Below, piece after piece: positions 47,511 through 57,985 of a DNA stretch of 64,000 bases. How positions within the stretch are numbered: the first letter of the stretch is position 1; each line of letters opens with the position of its first letter. This stretch comes from Lepidurus packardi (lineage: Eukaryota; Arthropoda; Branchiopoda; Notostraca; Triopsidae). Below the pieces are notes generated by a model. That model made no database searches. It saw only the letters and a list, made by a program, of their open reading frames with translations, and had not been told where the DNA came from. Where the stretch lies: assembly GCA_023053545.1 (NCBI GenBank), contig JAKZAN010000006.1:5523001-5587000 (forward strand), in the 5' to 3' direction. The translations under genes and the position numbers were made by a program.

Positions 47511-48131
47511 ATTTTTCAGAATTTTTTTTTTTAGCATTTTTTATATGGAATTTTCAGTTTAAAGTGAAGTTTTGCAAGGTTTTAGTTTCTTGCGGGTCGT
47601 AGCTTGTTAGACTTGTAGGAAGGTGCCAGATACAGATTGTTCCCACGTCACTACCAATGGCCAATAATCGAGGACTAAATCAATGAAACAGAAACAATTA
47701 GTAAAATAAATAAATAAATTATTTAATAAAAATAAATCTGAAAAGGATGGAAGTATCAACAGGTTCTCCAGTTTCAAAACACAGATAGAAATGACACAAA
47801 TTGTGTCCTTTTGTTCAAAACGTTATCGAAAAAAGAGTGACAAAATGGTGTCATTCGGGTTGCAAATTGGATTGCAAATGCCTTAGGTTAGGTCAGATAA
47901 GCTTAAAGTTAGGTTAGCTTAAGTTAGGTTAACGGTCCTCATCAACTTTCGTAAAGAATCGGTAAAACTTGTACTTTCACTTCATTGGCTGAAAAAAACG
48001 AAAATTCGTTGTCCGAAATTGACACATTACTGTCAATTTTGATAGTAACATGATACATTACACCCCTTTGTCACTAAATCCGGAGAACGTGGTAAGTGTA
48101 GGTTTTGGCGATTAAATAAGAATGCTCTAGT

Positions 48132-48595
48132 TTACTTGTTGGGACACGCCCCCATTGCTGTGGTAGTACTGCCTTCCTGTTCTCCTTTTGGGGACTTATT
48201 TTCCATTTTGATTTGCAGTTTGCTGTTCGTAACTCTTTGGGAAGGTAAAGTGAAGCATGTTAGACCATCTGGAGCTCCTACGGCTACCAAAAGTGGGCGT
48301 ATCCAAGCTGCGCAGAGGACTGGCGCGCCAACATGCAAAGTAACCAGCAAAGACCACTAAACAAAGTCAAATTCAACGGAATTGAATGTAAACAATCCAT
48401 TTCGTTGTGCTTTCTTACCAATCGAGTGTCGTAGAAGCGTAATTCCCCATTACTTCCAGCTGCTAAGGCCATCTGTGGGCAGAAAGGGGAAAACTGTACA
48501 AATGTCACCGAGCCTTGGAAAGTTGAAAGTGTGAGAATCACTGGATTAATATCATTTTGGGCCGAAACTATTAAAAGACAAGAAAGAGAATACAT

Positions 48596-48643
<48 letters not shown>

Positions 48644-49921
48644 GAACCTTGCGAACCTTGCGACTGAAATAAACAGACGAATAGCGCTCCTTCTTCAGTG
48701 CCAACCAGGAACAAATCGCTCTTTTGTTCCAAGTCCAGCGCAGTTAACATTAAGGAAGATTCCAAGTTCTTCTTGAAGCCTTTGCTTAAAGTGGGCGGGG
48801 CTTCTGATGCGGGAATGACGTAACGCTGGACAGGTTTCAGATCTTTATGCCACTTAATCAAGAAACCGTCCTGACCCGCTGTTAGCAATTGATACGCTTT
48901 CGGGTTAATTTGCATGAATCTTATTTGACTGACGACTTCGCTGTGGGTTTGAGGCGAAGGGAGGGCGTGGCTTACGAGAAAGTCTTCTTGGTTCAGATTC
49001 CATACATAGACATCGCCTACACGAAAGGGTAGCAAAACATTTATATTATGATTACTATATAGGTAAGTTTTGTGAATCCTTTTGAATTTCTTTGCAAATT
49101 TTAACTTTCCATTGCAACTTTTACCGTAATAAGTAGCTCCTGCTAATGTGGTGGGTTCTAGGGGATGGAATGCTATAGCAGTCACACAACCATTCGTGGC
49201 GATTAGGTGATGTGGTTTAGACACGTCAAGGCGAGATCTAGGGTGAGAAAAGGAGAAGTTAAAGGGATTTTTTGATGGGAATTGTTTACTTGTTGGGGTA
49301 CCAAATGCAGATTCCGGTTTCATGCGAACACCAGCTAGTGTGGAAAGAATGACCATAGGCTGCTGCTATGGCACTTCCTGTGCAGTTCCATTGTAAGGCC
49401 ATTATGGACATTTGGGGGAAATTGGACGCTTGGAGTTGGTGAAGAACTTTGGATTCTTCGTCGGACTCGCTGTAAGTCAGTAATTCGTAGCCATCGAAGG
49501 CTCGACTGACTTGGTTTTCGATTAAGGCTTCTTCAATAAGAGGAGAGGCTTTCTGAAGGAAAGCTAGGACACGGAACATGTTCGTTTCCTGGTCAGTTAA
49601 CTCTGTAATTGTGTCGACCAGCTCGGACGTTTGAATCTGTAAAAACAATCATTAATGTACACCAATTCTTCCCAAATGAACAGAAAACGGATAGTACCTC
49701 TACATTATGGGTTGGGAATGGTTCAGTGGACTTGTCGGCTGTCGTTGACAGACTGCATTGCGTTTCAATTGCTTTAAACGTCCTAAAACAATGAAATTAA
49801 GGAATTAATTTGAAATTCCCGCGTGATTTTGCTTCAGTTAGAAAGCCTTATTTTGAATTTACTTGTCCTCGTAGCGATTCGGTAAGAAGGAAATTACACT
49901 TGTTTTAGAATCCGTGAACAT
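48132..49921 (-). CDS. DYNC2I2: Dynein-2 intermediate chain WDR34 (DYNC2I2)
   Basis: Seven exons in phase: 49921-49863, 49782-49698, 49636-49290, 49237-49125, 49016-48657, 48567-48419, 48356-48132; 445 residues against about 536 in human. VSRAFDGYELLTYSESDEES, then ALQWNCTGSAIAAAYGH, match the WDR34 segment before the propeller. WD-type blades follow (CVTAIAFHPLEPTTLAGATY, GDVYVWNL, LLTAGQDGFLIKW, LFLVGTEEGALFVC, FSPFCPQMALAAGSNGELRFYD). Known role: retrograde intraflagellar transport, so this animal has cilia. About 60 residues, one WD blade, present in human between the last two blocks are missing here, exactly at an intron with a 41-nt homopolymer. Convergent with CAP-G (621 bp between stops), divergent from PRC1 copy 1. 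Confidence 0.92.
48601..48641. repeat. T41 homopolymer in a WDR34 intron
   Basis: 41 consecutive T on the plus strand (poly-A in the transcript sense), followed by GCGAACCTTGCGAACCTTGCG. It lies inside the 89-bp intron 48568-48656. Confidence 0.9.
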
Positions 49922-50332
49922 TCTGCGATTATTTTTACGAATTTAGAGATAGGATAGGTTAATTTATTCGTTTGTTTTGTTGTAGCATAGGTTGCCATGG
50001 TGGGATAGGGAATACGGAGGAAGACATTAGGCTCCACCTATTGACCAATCAGGACGCCGAGACTGAATCGGCGGCCCAGACTACGCCACCGCCGGCTCCG
50101 ACAAATACCAGGGCGAGTAACACGAAGGTTTGAATCTGCTGTACTGCTGGCACTCGTAATCCTGAAGAGGAAAGAGCAGTTTGCTTCTGGTCGAATTCCA
50201 GTTGTGGATTTTATCTTTTTTTAGAATTTTTTGATTTACTCCAGAACGAATTTTACGATTTACGGCTGAAATAGCGCACAAATAGTCATTTATCTAGTGA
50301 AATTTCTCAAGTAACTAGCGCGGGATTTTAAA
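49922..50332. promoter_or_regulatory. Divergent promoter region between WDR34 and PRC1 copy 1
   Basis: 411 bp separate the WDR34 ATG (49921, -) from the PRC1 copy 1 ATG (50333, +). It includes inverted CCAAT (ACCAATCAGGA near 50044) and GC-rich segments (50060-50115), with no TATA. A diverged copy of the same region (about 53312-53705) precedes PRC1 copy 2. Confidence 0.6.
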
Positions 50333-51778
50333 ATGTCATCCAGACTGTCAAATATGGACCTGTAAGTACATTATTTCCTTAAAAAAAATTCGATGTCATC
50401 GGTTACAAGTATTTGTTGGGGGTAAAAACCCTTGCTGTCACGTCGTGTTTTTCCAACTTCTAGTTTTACCCCTGGGTTTTGTACAAGGCTGAAGGTTGAA
50501 ATACGTTTGTGTTCTTTTCTTTTTTTAGGAATTCGACGATTCAGAATATTTTATTGGAAGCCCAGTTGGAGCTTTCAAAAAATCTTACGAAATTGTGCTC
50601 GTCATGGATGCGAGTGGGGTTTGAAGGTGAAGGCTTGATGAGTAGGGAGAACGCTGTTAACCGCACAATACGGGTAAAACTTTGCAGATTCATTAGTATC
50701 ACTTATTTAATTTCCGCTTATTTATTTGTAGCAAACCATTGAAGCTATTGTGGACCAAGAAGACGAATATGAACAACGCAAGATTGCTTCGGTGGAGAAA
50801 TATCGTCAAGAATACCACGTTTTAGCAAAAGTAGCGACTCAATTAAAAAACCGCTCTCTAATTAAGCTTCATTTTGCATATTTTGGTTAGGAACTGGGCG
50901 TCAAAGTCATGGTACCTGAGCAAGACCAACTTGGAAGGGTCCACCGTTTGTGAACCGGTTGATAAATTCACTTTCTCTGACGAAAATATGGCAGCAGTTA
51001 AGGTAACTAACACGTTTAATAGCCAATAATCTTGCCACTGAATTGCATTCATCTGCATTTCTCGCCAACCTTCCAGTTGGCGAGAAAAGAGGCATTTGTT
51101 TCATGATTTTTTATGATTTTTCTTAGGTGAAACGTCGCGAAGATCTGTTTAACCGTATGCTGGACCTAGAGGCAAGAGCCAAAGACCCGAATAGGCTGTT
51201 TGGGAACCGCGGTTGTGCCTTACTACTCGAAGAAAAGGAACGCAAGAAGATTCTGAAAGATTTACCCAAAGCGGAATTAGAACTGGAAGTTATGCTGAAC
51301 GATTACGAACAAAGTTCTGGTCAAATCTTGGTTATATTTGATGCCAAACTACAGCGAGCTGATCAAGGAGCAATGGTCCAATTACAATTCCGAAAAGGAA
51401 AATGAGAAGCAACAGAGGGTAATTACTACTTTTTATAATTAAATTAATTTTTAAAATAGTTCAATTAAATTAATTATATTTGTGCATACTTAATTAGCAA
51501 TTAAATTAAATTATTTACTTTAGTTATGTATTTAACTACCTTCATTTTTATTTGTTTATATTAAGGCAAAGTCGCGAATAAATTCCCAGTTTGTTCGTGA
51601 AGGTAAGGTCAGCTCGCCCATTAAACGTAAAGTTGGCACACTCCTATCATCCCACACTGCTTCTCCCAAAATGCGTCGTTTGGAGCTTGGCGGACCTAGT
51701 AATGCGATGACAACAAGGCAAGGACTTCCTTCAAAGGTACTCCCTTTTTAGTATTCCTGTAAGCAAAGTTTAAACGTG

Positions 51779-51850
51779 TCCTCGATAGTATAGTGGTGAG
51801 TATCCCCGCCTGTCACGCGGGAGACCGGGGTTCGATTCCCCGTCGGGGAG
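51779..51850 (+). tRNA. tRNA-Asp (GTC), copy 1
   Basis: 72 nt, TCCTCGATAG to CGTCGGGGAG. The acceptor stem pairs fully (one T-G wobble), the anticodon GTC sits in CCTGTCACG, and the B box is GGTTCGATTCC. No intron. A T9 run follows as Pol III terminator. It lies in the PRC1 copy 1 counterpart of intron 10. Confidence 0.97.
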
Positions 51851-52063
51851 ATTTTTTTTTATCCTTTTTTTTCCTTTTTATTTTTAAACTATTTTGAATC
51901 TCTACAGTAGGAGCCTAGTTGGAACTAATATAATCCTCTAATAGGAACTAGAAATAGTTCTTCTAGTTAATCAACTTTAATATTAGTTTGATCATTTTCA
52001 GTCATATTAATTCATCTTTGCTCTTCACGCCATCTGTCTTTCGCTACGGCAACTGAAAGCGTG

Positions 52064-52135
52064 TCCTCGATAGTATAGTGGTGAGTATCCCCGCCTGTCA
52101 CGCGGGAGACCGGGGTTCGATTCCCCGTCGGGGAG
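52064..52135 (+). tRNA. tRNA-Asp (GTC), copy 2
   Basis: Identical in sequence to the gene at 51779 and 285 bp downstream of it. The spacer is a near-copy of the following spacer, so the tRNA and its flank were duplicated together. A T-rich terminator follows. Confidence 0.97.
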
Positions 52136-52349
52136 ATTTTATTTTTATCTGTTTTTTTCCTTTTTATTTTTAAACTATTTTGAATCTCTACAATAGGAGC
52201 CTAGTTGGAATTAATATAATCCTCTAATAGGAACTAAAAATAGTTTTTCTAATTAATCAACTTTAATATTAGTTTGATGATTTTCAGTCATATTAATTCA
52301 TCTTTGCTCTTCACGCCATCTATGTTTCGCATCGGCAATTGAAAACATG

Positions 52350-52421
52350 TCCTCGATAGTATAGTGGTGAGTATCCCCGCCTGTCACGCGGGAGACCGGG
52401 GTTCGATTCCCCGTCGGGGAG
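52350..52421 (+). tRNA. tRNA-Asp (GTC), copy 3
   Basis: Identical 72-nt gene 286 bp after the previous one, followed by CTTTTTTTTTTTT as terminator. Confidence 0.97.
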
Positions 52422-52898
52422 ACTTTTTTTTTTTTCCCCCTCATTTTAGAAAGTTAATATTTTAATTATTTAGTTTAGAAATTCTCTAAAAATTCAATAT
52501 GCATAATCAAGACTTGAAACTAAATCCAAGTAAAAATAACCTTAATTTCTGTTTTCTTTTTCGTTCTAGACCCCAGTTTCTAGTCTTGTTCGCCAAGGTA
52601 CCACTCTTTGCCACGCCTCCCGTAAAGTCTTTCAAGAGCATTTCACCAACGTGCAGTCCAATGATCCGTGTATTCCACCAAACGCCGATACCACTGTTGC
52701 TAGCGTTGCTAGCACGTACTTTTAATGAGATCATGAATCAAATCAATGAGATAATGAGATCAGGTGGGGGCATTTACTGGGTCCTCCAGCTCGGAGTAAA
52801 GTAGGTTTCCACGTTTTAAGAGTTTTAATCGTTTCCGATTTAGGAGACCTTCAAAACGTTTTCGGAGTTTTCCATGTTGTATATAGTAAATTTTGGGG

Positions 52899-53033
52899 TA
52901 TAAAAAGGGAGGCAACTGTACGATAGGTCAGTTTAAAAAGCAAAATGGTGAGCTCCACTTGTGAAGTTTTGTATCTTTGTGCAAATTTTACGTTTTAACC
53001 GTAACCACAAAACTACTCTGTAACCGTTTTTAG
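52899..53033 (+). promoter_or_regulatory. Orphan TATA plus initiator promoter with an ATG-only exon at the duplication junction
   Basis: TATAAAAA (52899-52906) is followed 29 bp on by TCAGTT (52928-52933), the arthropod initiator, then AAAATG (52942-52947) directly abutting GTGAGC, a good donor. An acceptor TTTTTAG ends at 53033, exactly where the second duplicated block begins; the continuation is only the broken WDR34 fragment in antisense (19 codons to TAG). It looks like the head of a TATA-type gene whose body was lost at the junction. Confidence 0.5.
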
Positions 53034-53311
53034 GAGCTCATACGTTTGGATCTATTAAAAAACATGAATGTACAATTCTTCCCAAATGAATAGAAAGAAC
53101 ATTGGCAATGGTTTAGTAAAATTTTAAGCTGTCGCTGATAGACTACGTTGCATTTCAGTTGCTTTAAACGTCTATAAACAATGAAATTAAAGAATTAATT
53201 TGAAATTCCCGCGCGATTTTATTTCGAATAAAAAGCCTTATTTGGAGTTTACTAGTCCTCGTATCGATTCGGTAAGAAGGAAATAACACTTGTTTTATAA
53301 TATTTGAACAT
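53034..53311 (-). pseudogene. Duplicated 5' fragment of WDR34
   Basis: This matches 49619-49921 in order and orientation. The counterpart of exon 1 (ATG 53311-53309) still reads KTSVISFLPNRYED, but TAG replaces the splice-junction codon. The exon 2 counterpart has substitutions and an early stop, and only the first bases of exon 3 are present. No downstream exons exist here. Confidence 0.85.
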
Positions 53312-53705
53312 TATGCGATTTTTCTATTAATACATTTAAAGATAGGATATGTTAATTTCAGCTGCTTTTATTATTATTATTCGCTGCTTTTGTCCATTTG
53401 GTGCTTGTTGTAACATACGTTGCTATGGTAGGGATAGGAGTACAGGGTAGGACGTTAGGCTCCACCCGTCGACCAATCATGAGGCAGAGTTTGAATTAGC
53501 AACCCGGACTGCCCCTGCGCCAACGGCCACGGCAAACAACACGAAGCTTTCAAACTGCTGGCACTCCTAAAGGCAAAGCATCAATTCACTTCTCCACTTG
53601 TGGATTTTATCTTTTGTGCGAATTCTAGGTTTTACTCGCTGAAATAACATACAAATAGTCCTTTATCAAGTGAAATTTCTCAAGTGACAAGCACATGATT
53701 TTAAT

Positions 53706-56700
53706 ATGTCAGCCAAACTTTCAAAAGTGGACGTGTAAGTACTTAATTTCTTTACCAAAAATTCAACGGTTAAACGTCATTTTCTTGCCTTGGACCCCTG
53801 CATGCACGTTGTGCCTTTCCTACTTTTTATCCCCTGGGTTTTGTTCAAGGCTGAAGATTGAGAACCATTTTTTCTCCTTTGAATTTTGTTTAGGAATTCG
53901 AGGATTCAAGATATTTTATTAGAAACCCAAGTCGATATATCCACCAACCTTACCAAATTATTCGCATCATGGATGCGAATGGGATTTTCTGGAGAGCGTT
54001 TGGTAAACAGAGAGAGTACTGTAGTCCACACTATCCGGGTAAAACTTCACAGATTCATTAGTAACACTCATCACTTACTTAATTTTGGCTTATTTACTTG
54101 TAGCAAACTATTGAAGCTATTTTGGACCAAGAAGACGAATATGAGCAACGCAAGATTGCTTCAGTGGAAAAATATGGCCAAGAATACCACGTTTTAGCTA
54201 AAGTAACGACTCAGTTACAAAAACCTCTCTCTAATTAAGCTTAATATCCATCTTTTGATTAGGAACTCGGCGTCAACGTCATGGTACCTGAGCAAGACCA
54301 AGGTTTACTTCAGTTGGAGCAAGAGTTGAAGGAAGCAGTACTCTCTTTACGCGAAGCCAAGGAAAAGCGGATGTCCGAGCTGCGAGGATTATGCAAAGAA
54401 GTAATTTTCATGGTTAAGTTCAACTTTAGTTCTAATGCTGGTCTACTCTTTAGGATGCCAAAGTCTGCGTACGTCTAGCCATTGCAACTATGCCCGTGGA
54501 TAAAGATAAGCTGCCATCACAAGAAGAAATAGACGCGTTGAAGAACCATATTAAGGAAGTCTCAGCGGAATTGGTAAATAAATAAGAATTATTTGCGGTT
54601 TATTGCAGCAAAATTAAATGTGTTCTGTTTTTATTGCTCTTAGGACAAGCGCGAGGCAAGGTTCTTGGAGTTTCGTGAACGTATTGTGAATTCGCTCACT
54701 CAGTTGGATGCTGTACCTGATTCTTCGTTGGAAGTTGCCACCGTTTGTGAACCGGTTGACAAATTCACTTTCTCTGACGAAAATATGGCAGCAGTTAAGG
54801 TAACTAACACGTTTAATAGCCAATAATCTTGCCACTGAATTGCATTCATCTGCATTGTGCATTAATTGTAATTTTCTGACGCTAGAAATACTACCGGAAC
54901 TTGGAACAACGCGTGGAAAAGCAGAAAGAACGCAAAGCTCAGCTTGTCAATGAAGTCAACTCACTTTGGAAGCGTCTGGACATAACTGTACAGCACCAAA
55001 CGGATTTTACACAAACTTACGATGGTTTGAAAGTTTCTGACATGAAAGCGGTAAGATACCACCGAGTTCTTGTACCAAATTGAGGCTTAATTATGACCTT
55101 TTTTTGCCTTTTTTCAGTGGGAAGAGGAGCTAGAGCGATGCAAGCAGTTAAAGCGGCAGAATCTTCAAGTCTTCGTCGAGCGCGTACGTGAAGAATTGGA
55201 AAACTACTGGGATAGGTGCATGGTTGGGGCCCATGCGCGTAGCTTGTTTGCACCCATGAAATCTGACGATTTTAGTGAAAATTTGCTGGAATTGCACGAG
55301 CTAGAAGTCAGCAAGTACCAGAGTCTTTACGGGGCGCATAAGGAGATCTTTTTGAAAGTAACGTTGAACTTTGTTTATCTCAGTGGCGAGAAAATAGGCA
55401 TTTGTTTCATGATTTTTTATGATTTCTCTTAGGTGAAACGTCGCGAAGATCTGTTTAACCGTATGCTGGACCTAGAGGCAAGAGCCAAAGACCCGGATAG
55501 GCTGTTTGGGAACCGCGGTTGTGCCTTACTACTCGAAGAAAAGGAACGTAAGAAGATTCTGAAAGATTTACCCAAAGTTGAAGAGGAACTGGAAGTTATG
55601 CTGCACGATTACGAACGAAGTTATGGTCAAATCTTGGTTATATTTGATGCCAACTATAGCGAGCTGATCAAGGAGCAGTGGGCCAAGTACGAGTCCGAAA
55701 AGGAAAATGAGAAGCAGCAGAGGGTAATTAGCTCACGATATTCTTATCTTTAATTAGTTTCATTTACCTAAATTTTTAAAAAAAAATTTAGGTTCCTTAA
55801 GCGTACTCTAATTGGGAACTTCATTTTTTAAAAAACATTTCTATTATTTTATTTATTTATTATTTTTTCTTTATTGTCTTTTTTCTTTATCATTTTCTTT
55901 ATCTATTTATTTTAAGGCAAAGGCGCGAGCAAAGCAGCTTGAGAGTGAAGTTAAAGGCGGGTCCAAGCCTAGCACGCCCATTAAACGTAGACTCGGCACT
56001 ACCCAATCAACCCACACTGCTTCTCCCAAAATGCGTCGATTGGAACTCGGCGGAGCTAGTAATGCGATGACAACAAGGCAAGGACTTCCTTCAAAGGTGA
56101 GCCTCTTTTTCAGTATTGTAATTTAAGGTAGTGGTTACCATGTCCTCGATAGTATAGTGGTGAGTATCCCCGCCTGTCACGCGGGAGACCGGGGTTCGAT
56201 TCCCCGTCGGGGAGAACTTTTGTTCTTTTTTTGGCGAGTTTAATTTTTGTTTATTACTATTGTTTCAAGGGTTTTAACTTGGAAAATTATGGAGAATTTT
56301 CAAAGTAATATAATAATTAACGTCCGTTTTCTGGGCTTTTGTTTTAAATTGTAATAGTATTAATGACTAACTATTGTTATTGATGATATTATTACTATTG
56401 ACTATTAGTATTGAAGGATTACTTTCGATATTGATGATGTTTGGCTTCTTGTCATCTGATCTTAGCTAAGATAAGTTTGAACATGTCCTCGATAGTATAG
56501 TGGTGAGTATCCCCGCCTGTCACGCGGGAGACCGGGGTTCGATTCCCCGTCGGGGAGATTTTTTTAAATCCTTTTTTTGTTCTTTTTAAACTATTTTGAA
56601 TCTCTACAATAGGAGCCTAGTTGGAATTAATATAATCCTCTAATAGGAACTAGAAATAGTTTTTCTAGTTAATCAACTTTAATATTAGTTTGATCATTTT

Positions 56701-57465
56701 CAGTCATATTAATTCATCTTTGCTCTTCACGCCATCTATTTTTCGCATCGGCAATTGAAAACATGTCCTCGATAGTATAGTGGTGAGTATCCCCGCCTGT
56801 CACGCGGGAGACCGGGGTTCGATTCCCCGTCGGGGAGACTTTTTTTTTTCTTTTTTTCCCTAAATTTTAGCAAGTTAATATTTTAATTATTTAGTTTAGA
56901 AATTCTCTAAAAATTCGCTATGCATAATCAAGACTTGAAACTAAATCCAAGTAAAAATAACCTTAATTTCTGTTTTCTTTTTCGTTCTAGACCCCAGTTT
57001 CTAGTCTTGTTCGCCAAGGTACCACTCTTCGCCACGCCTCCCGTAAAGTCCTTCAAGAGCATGCCGCCAACGTGCAGTCTAATGATCCGTGTACTCCCCC
57101 AAACGCCGATAGCACTGTTGCCAGCATCGTTACCACGTACTCTGATTTTACGGTATAGTGAATTTTTTTTCCATTTTAACGCTTTCTACATTAGGCAACC
57201 CAAAAAAGCCTTGGCTTGAAACCAAAAGCTTCCAAAAAACATCACGCATGGCTTACTTTGTGGATAGACTTTATTTATTTACATATTTTCCATATTTTTT
57301 TTTCCCAATTTTCCAAGGCTTTTTTATCGGTTTTTCTTGTTTCGCTTTGCTTTTGCTTTCGTAATATACCCCAGTATCCTTAGTTACTTAAACCTTCCCC
57401 CTCAATTCTAGCACCATATTCGCAACGGGGAACATGTGATGGACAGCACTGGCATGGATGGATGA
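53706..57465 (+). CDS. PRC1: PRC1/MAP65 antiparallel microtubule bundler
   Basis: Twelve exons in phase: 53706-53734, 53894-54038, 54104-54202, 54263-54400, 54454-54573, 54644-54799, 54886-55050, 55118-55357, 55433-55723, 55917-56096, 56991-57152, 57412-57465; 592 residues (human PRC1 about 620). A long coiled rod (residues 1-360) leads to the spectrin-like microtubule-binding domain, whose signature here is ARAKDPDRLFGNRGCALLLE (NRGG-type motif in MAP65 proteins). The basic tail has Cdk sites at positions like those in PRC1 (STPIKRR, TASPKMRR) and ends near TYSDF. Known role: central spindle assembly and cytokinesis. Intron 10 is 894 bp and holds three tRNA-Asp genes in the same orientation. 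Its upstream region is the duplicated WDR34-PRC1 promoter. Confidence 0.95.
56143..56214 (+). tRNA. tRNA-Asp (GTC), copy 4
   Basis: Identical 72-nt gene inside PRC1 intron 10, 46 bp after the exon 10 donor. The terminator is less clean (AACTTTTGTTCTTTTTTT). Its downstream spacer is unlike the others. Confidence 0.97.
56486..56557 (+). tRNA. tRNA-Asp (GTC), copy 5
   Basis: Identical gene, 343 bp after copy 4, followed by T7. The spacer to copy 6 matches the spacers between copies 1-2 and 2-3. Confidence 0.97.
56766..56837 (+). tRNA. tRNA-Asp (GTC), copy 6
   Basis: Identical gene, 280 bp after copy 5, followed by CTTTTTTTTTT. Confidence 0.97.
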
Positions 57466-57697
57466 TATGGTGGCGTGACAAATCTTTCTACAATTGTGCG
57501 CAAAAAAATACCAAAAAAAAAAGTCCCATATTTGTAACGCTTTTAATCTTTTCGGATTTTTTTAAAACCTTTTTTTAAAATAATCTCCCCCACTCGGAAA
57601 GAAATCTATAGTCATACAAATTGTAATTATTGTATTTTTTGAATTGTATTTTTTTACCTCTGCGCTTGGACATTCATTTTCTTGCGATCCAAAATAG

Positions 57698-57985
57698 CAC
57701 GCTCTGGAAGAAAAAGCGCGAAGGGATGACTGCCGAAGCTCTGTTTTAATGAAGAACCAATTTGTAAATTCGACGGTGGCTCATCAATCAAGATTGGATG
57801 GTCCTTCGACGGTACCGCGTCGTCGTTCACCCCGTTTGGCCTTGTTGCGCACACCGGGTACACCCAGGAGCAACTTGCGCTTTCCCAGAACTCCGTTGAG
57901 TAACAAAACGAACAAATCACCCACTACTTTGCGTCGGAATTTAGCTCTGGCCAAGACTCCTTCTGGACTGCCGTTTCTTGTTTGA
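57698..57985 (+). CDS. SP/TP-rich exon, possible alternative end of PRC1
   Basis: After an acceptor (AAAATAG, ending 57697) a phase-0 frame reads HALEEKARRDDCRSSV and runs 95 codons to TGA at 57983-57985. It is rich in Cdk-type sites: RRRSPRL, LRTPGTPRS, FPRTPLS, NKSPTT, AKTPSG. PRC1 exon 11 ends in phase 0 (SDFT), and exon 12 contains an in-phase donor (GAACAT-GTGATG), so either could splice to it. Alternatively it is the last exon of a small separate protein, or starts at ATG 57749 by itself. I do not recognise it as another family. Confidence 0.45.
   Translation, partial: HALEEKARRDDCRSSVLMKNQFVNSTVAHQSRLDGPSTVPRRRSPRLALLRTPGTPRSNLRFPRTPLSNKTNKSPTTLRRNLALAKTPSGLPFLV

Larger units (their letters stand above)
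50333..52726 (+). pseudogene. PRC1 copy 1, broken by internal deletions
   Basis: Exons 1-3 (50333-50361, 50529-50673, 50732-50830) match PRC1 copy 2 closely and are open. Exon 4 (from 50891) follows copy 2 as far as EQDQ, then a deletion of about 430 bp joins it out of frame to the exon 6 part with CCGTTTGTGAACC, giving TGA at 50951-50953. A second deletion removes the counterparts of exons 7 and 8. The exon 9 counterpart (51127 onward) has a 1-nt insertion (GCCAAACTACAGC against GCCAACTATAGC), and the last exon ends in an early TAA near 52724. At most a 111-residue N-terminal fragment could be made. Confidence 0.88.
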
